Assembly: GCA_028292265.1 (NCBI GenBank)
Contig: JAQGMR010000013.1
Span: 113,480 to 177,479, forward strand
Length of the DNA stretch: 64,000 nt
Direction: 5' to 3'
DNA from: Herminiimonas sp.
GTDB taxonomy: Bacteria > Pseudomonadota > Gammaproteobacteria > Burkholderiales > Burkholderiaceae_D
Positions 63,950-64,000 of the stretch are shown piece after piece. How positions within the stretch are numbered: the stretch's first letter is position 1; each line of letters opens with the position of its first letter. The translations under genes and the position numbers were made by a program. Below the pieces are notes generated by a model that saw only the letters and a program-made list of their open reading frames with translations, was not told where the DNA came from and did not search any database.

Positions 63950-64000
63950 ATGAAACCGATGAAACCAACAAAGAAATCTACTACGTCCAAAGCGGCGCCG
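63950..64000 (+). CDS. Start of an unassigned gene (truncated by the window)
   Basis: An ATG at 63950 with GAGGAA five bases upstream opens MKPMKPTKKSTTSKAAP and runs off the window. The basic, Ser/Thr/Lys-rich start is compatible with an insertion-sequence transposase OrfA or a DNA-binding protein, but this is a guess. ATGs at 63932 and 63959 are in the same frame. Confidence 0.3.
   Translation, partial: MKPMKPTKKSTTSKAAP

Overview
The window looks like chromosomal DNA of a betaproteobacterium of the order Burkholderiales, most like the Oxalobacteraceae. The signs are GC-rich core genes and several gene orders usual in that group: amiC-mutL-miaA, ilvD/LysR/lgt, zapA-6S RNA-EVE protein, trxA-rho-L31 and thiL-pgpA-pncC-pyrF. 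The small Trp-rich protein, a PEP-CTERM protein and the KimA-like permease also fit. The taxonomic call is inference from family content and order; no search was run.

Layout. 0-7 kb: housekeeping block (tsaE end, amiC, DedA, mutL, MFS pump, miaA) closed by elongator tRNA-Met with a clear promoter. 7-12.3 kb: accessory, more A+T-rich stretch beginning at the 3' end of that tRNA. It holds a PEP-CTERM protein bracketed by an 83-bp imperfect direct repeat of the tRNA end plus its terminator, a STAS-like protein, a HigA-type antitoxin remnant, a PRISE-type reductase and a pseudo-receiver protein. 12.3-15.3 kb: a DUF3494 (ice-binding-like) lipoprotein and an OmpA-type protein. 15.6-17.5 kb: a group II intron, apparently class C, lying directly behind the terminator of a cytochrome c gene. 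18-26.5 kb: metabolic accessory genes (LysR/tautomerase/Asp-nucleophile hydrolase, orphan SoxC with a one-haem cytochrome, VOC protein, PhyH dioxygenase).

26.7-41.5 kb: core genes again: ilvD with a divergent LysR, lgt, matB, EVE protein, 6S RNA, zapA and its small partner, a deacetylase/glycosyltransferase pair, trxA, rho, type B L31, an ArnT-like transferase and a MATE pump. 41.7-48 kb: a run of small minus-strand genes (stress-type and unknown, one only 40 codons), an SGNH-like protein, DUF1330, a KimA-like permease, tRNA-Leu(CAA), a decayed PAP2 gene and a Ser/Gly-repeat secreted protein. 48.4-61.8 kb: 5'-nucleotidase, maeB, rubrerythrin with separate rubredoxin, thiL-pgpA-pncC, pyrF, an EamA transporter, LemA-TPM-TPM, dacB and ohrR-ohr with a probable OhrR operator. 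62-64 kb: an ornithine-cyclodeaminase-like protein, a TetR regulator, and an unassigned gene start preceded by repeats at the right edge.

I found no CRISPR array, prophage or complete defence system. The strongest non-routine observations are the tRNA-end repeat around the PEP-CTERM gene, the terminator-linked intron, the cluster of tiny unknown genes at 41.7-43.1 kb, and the LysR-tautomerase-hydrolase cassette.
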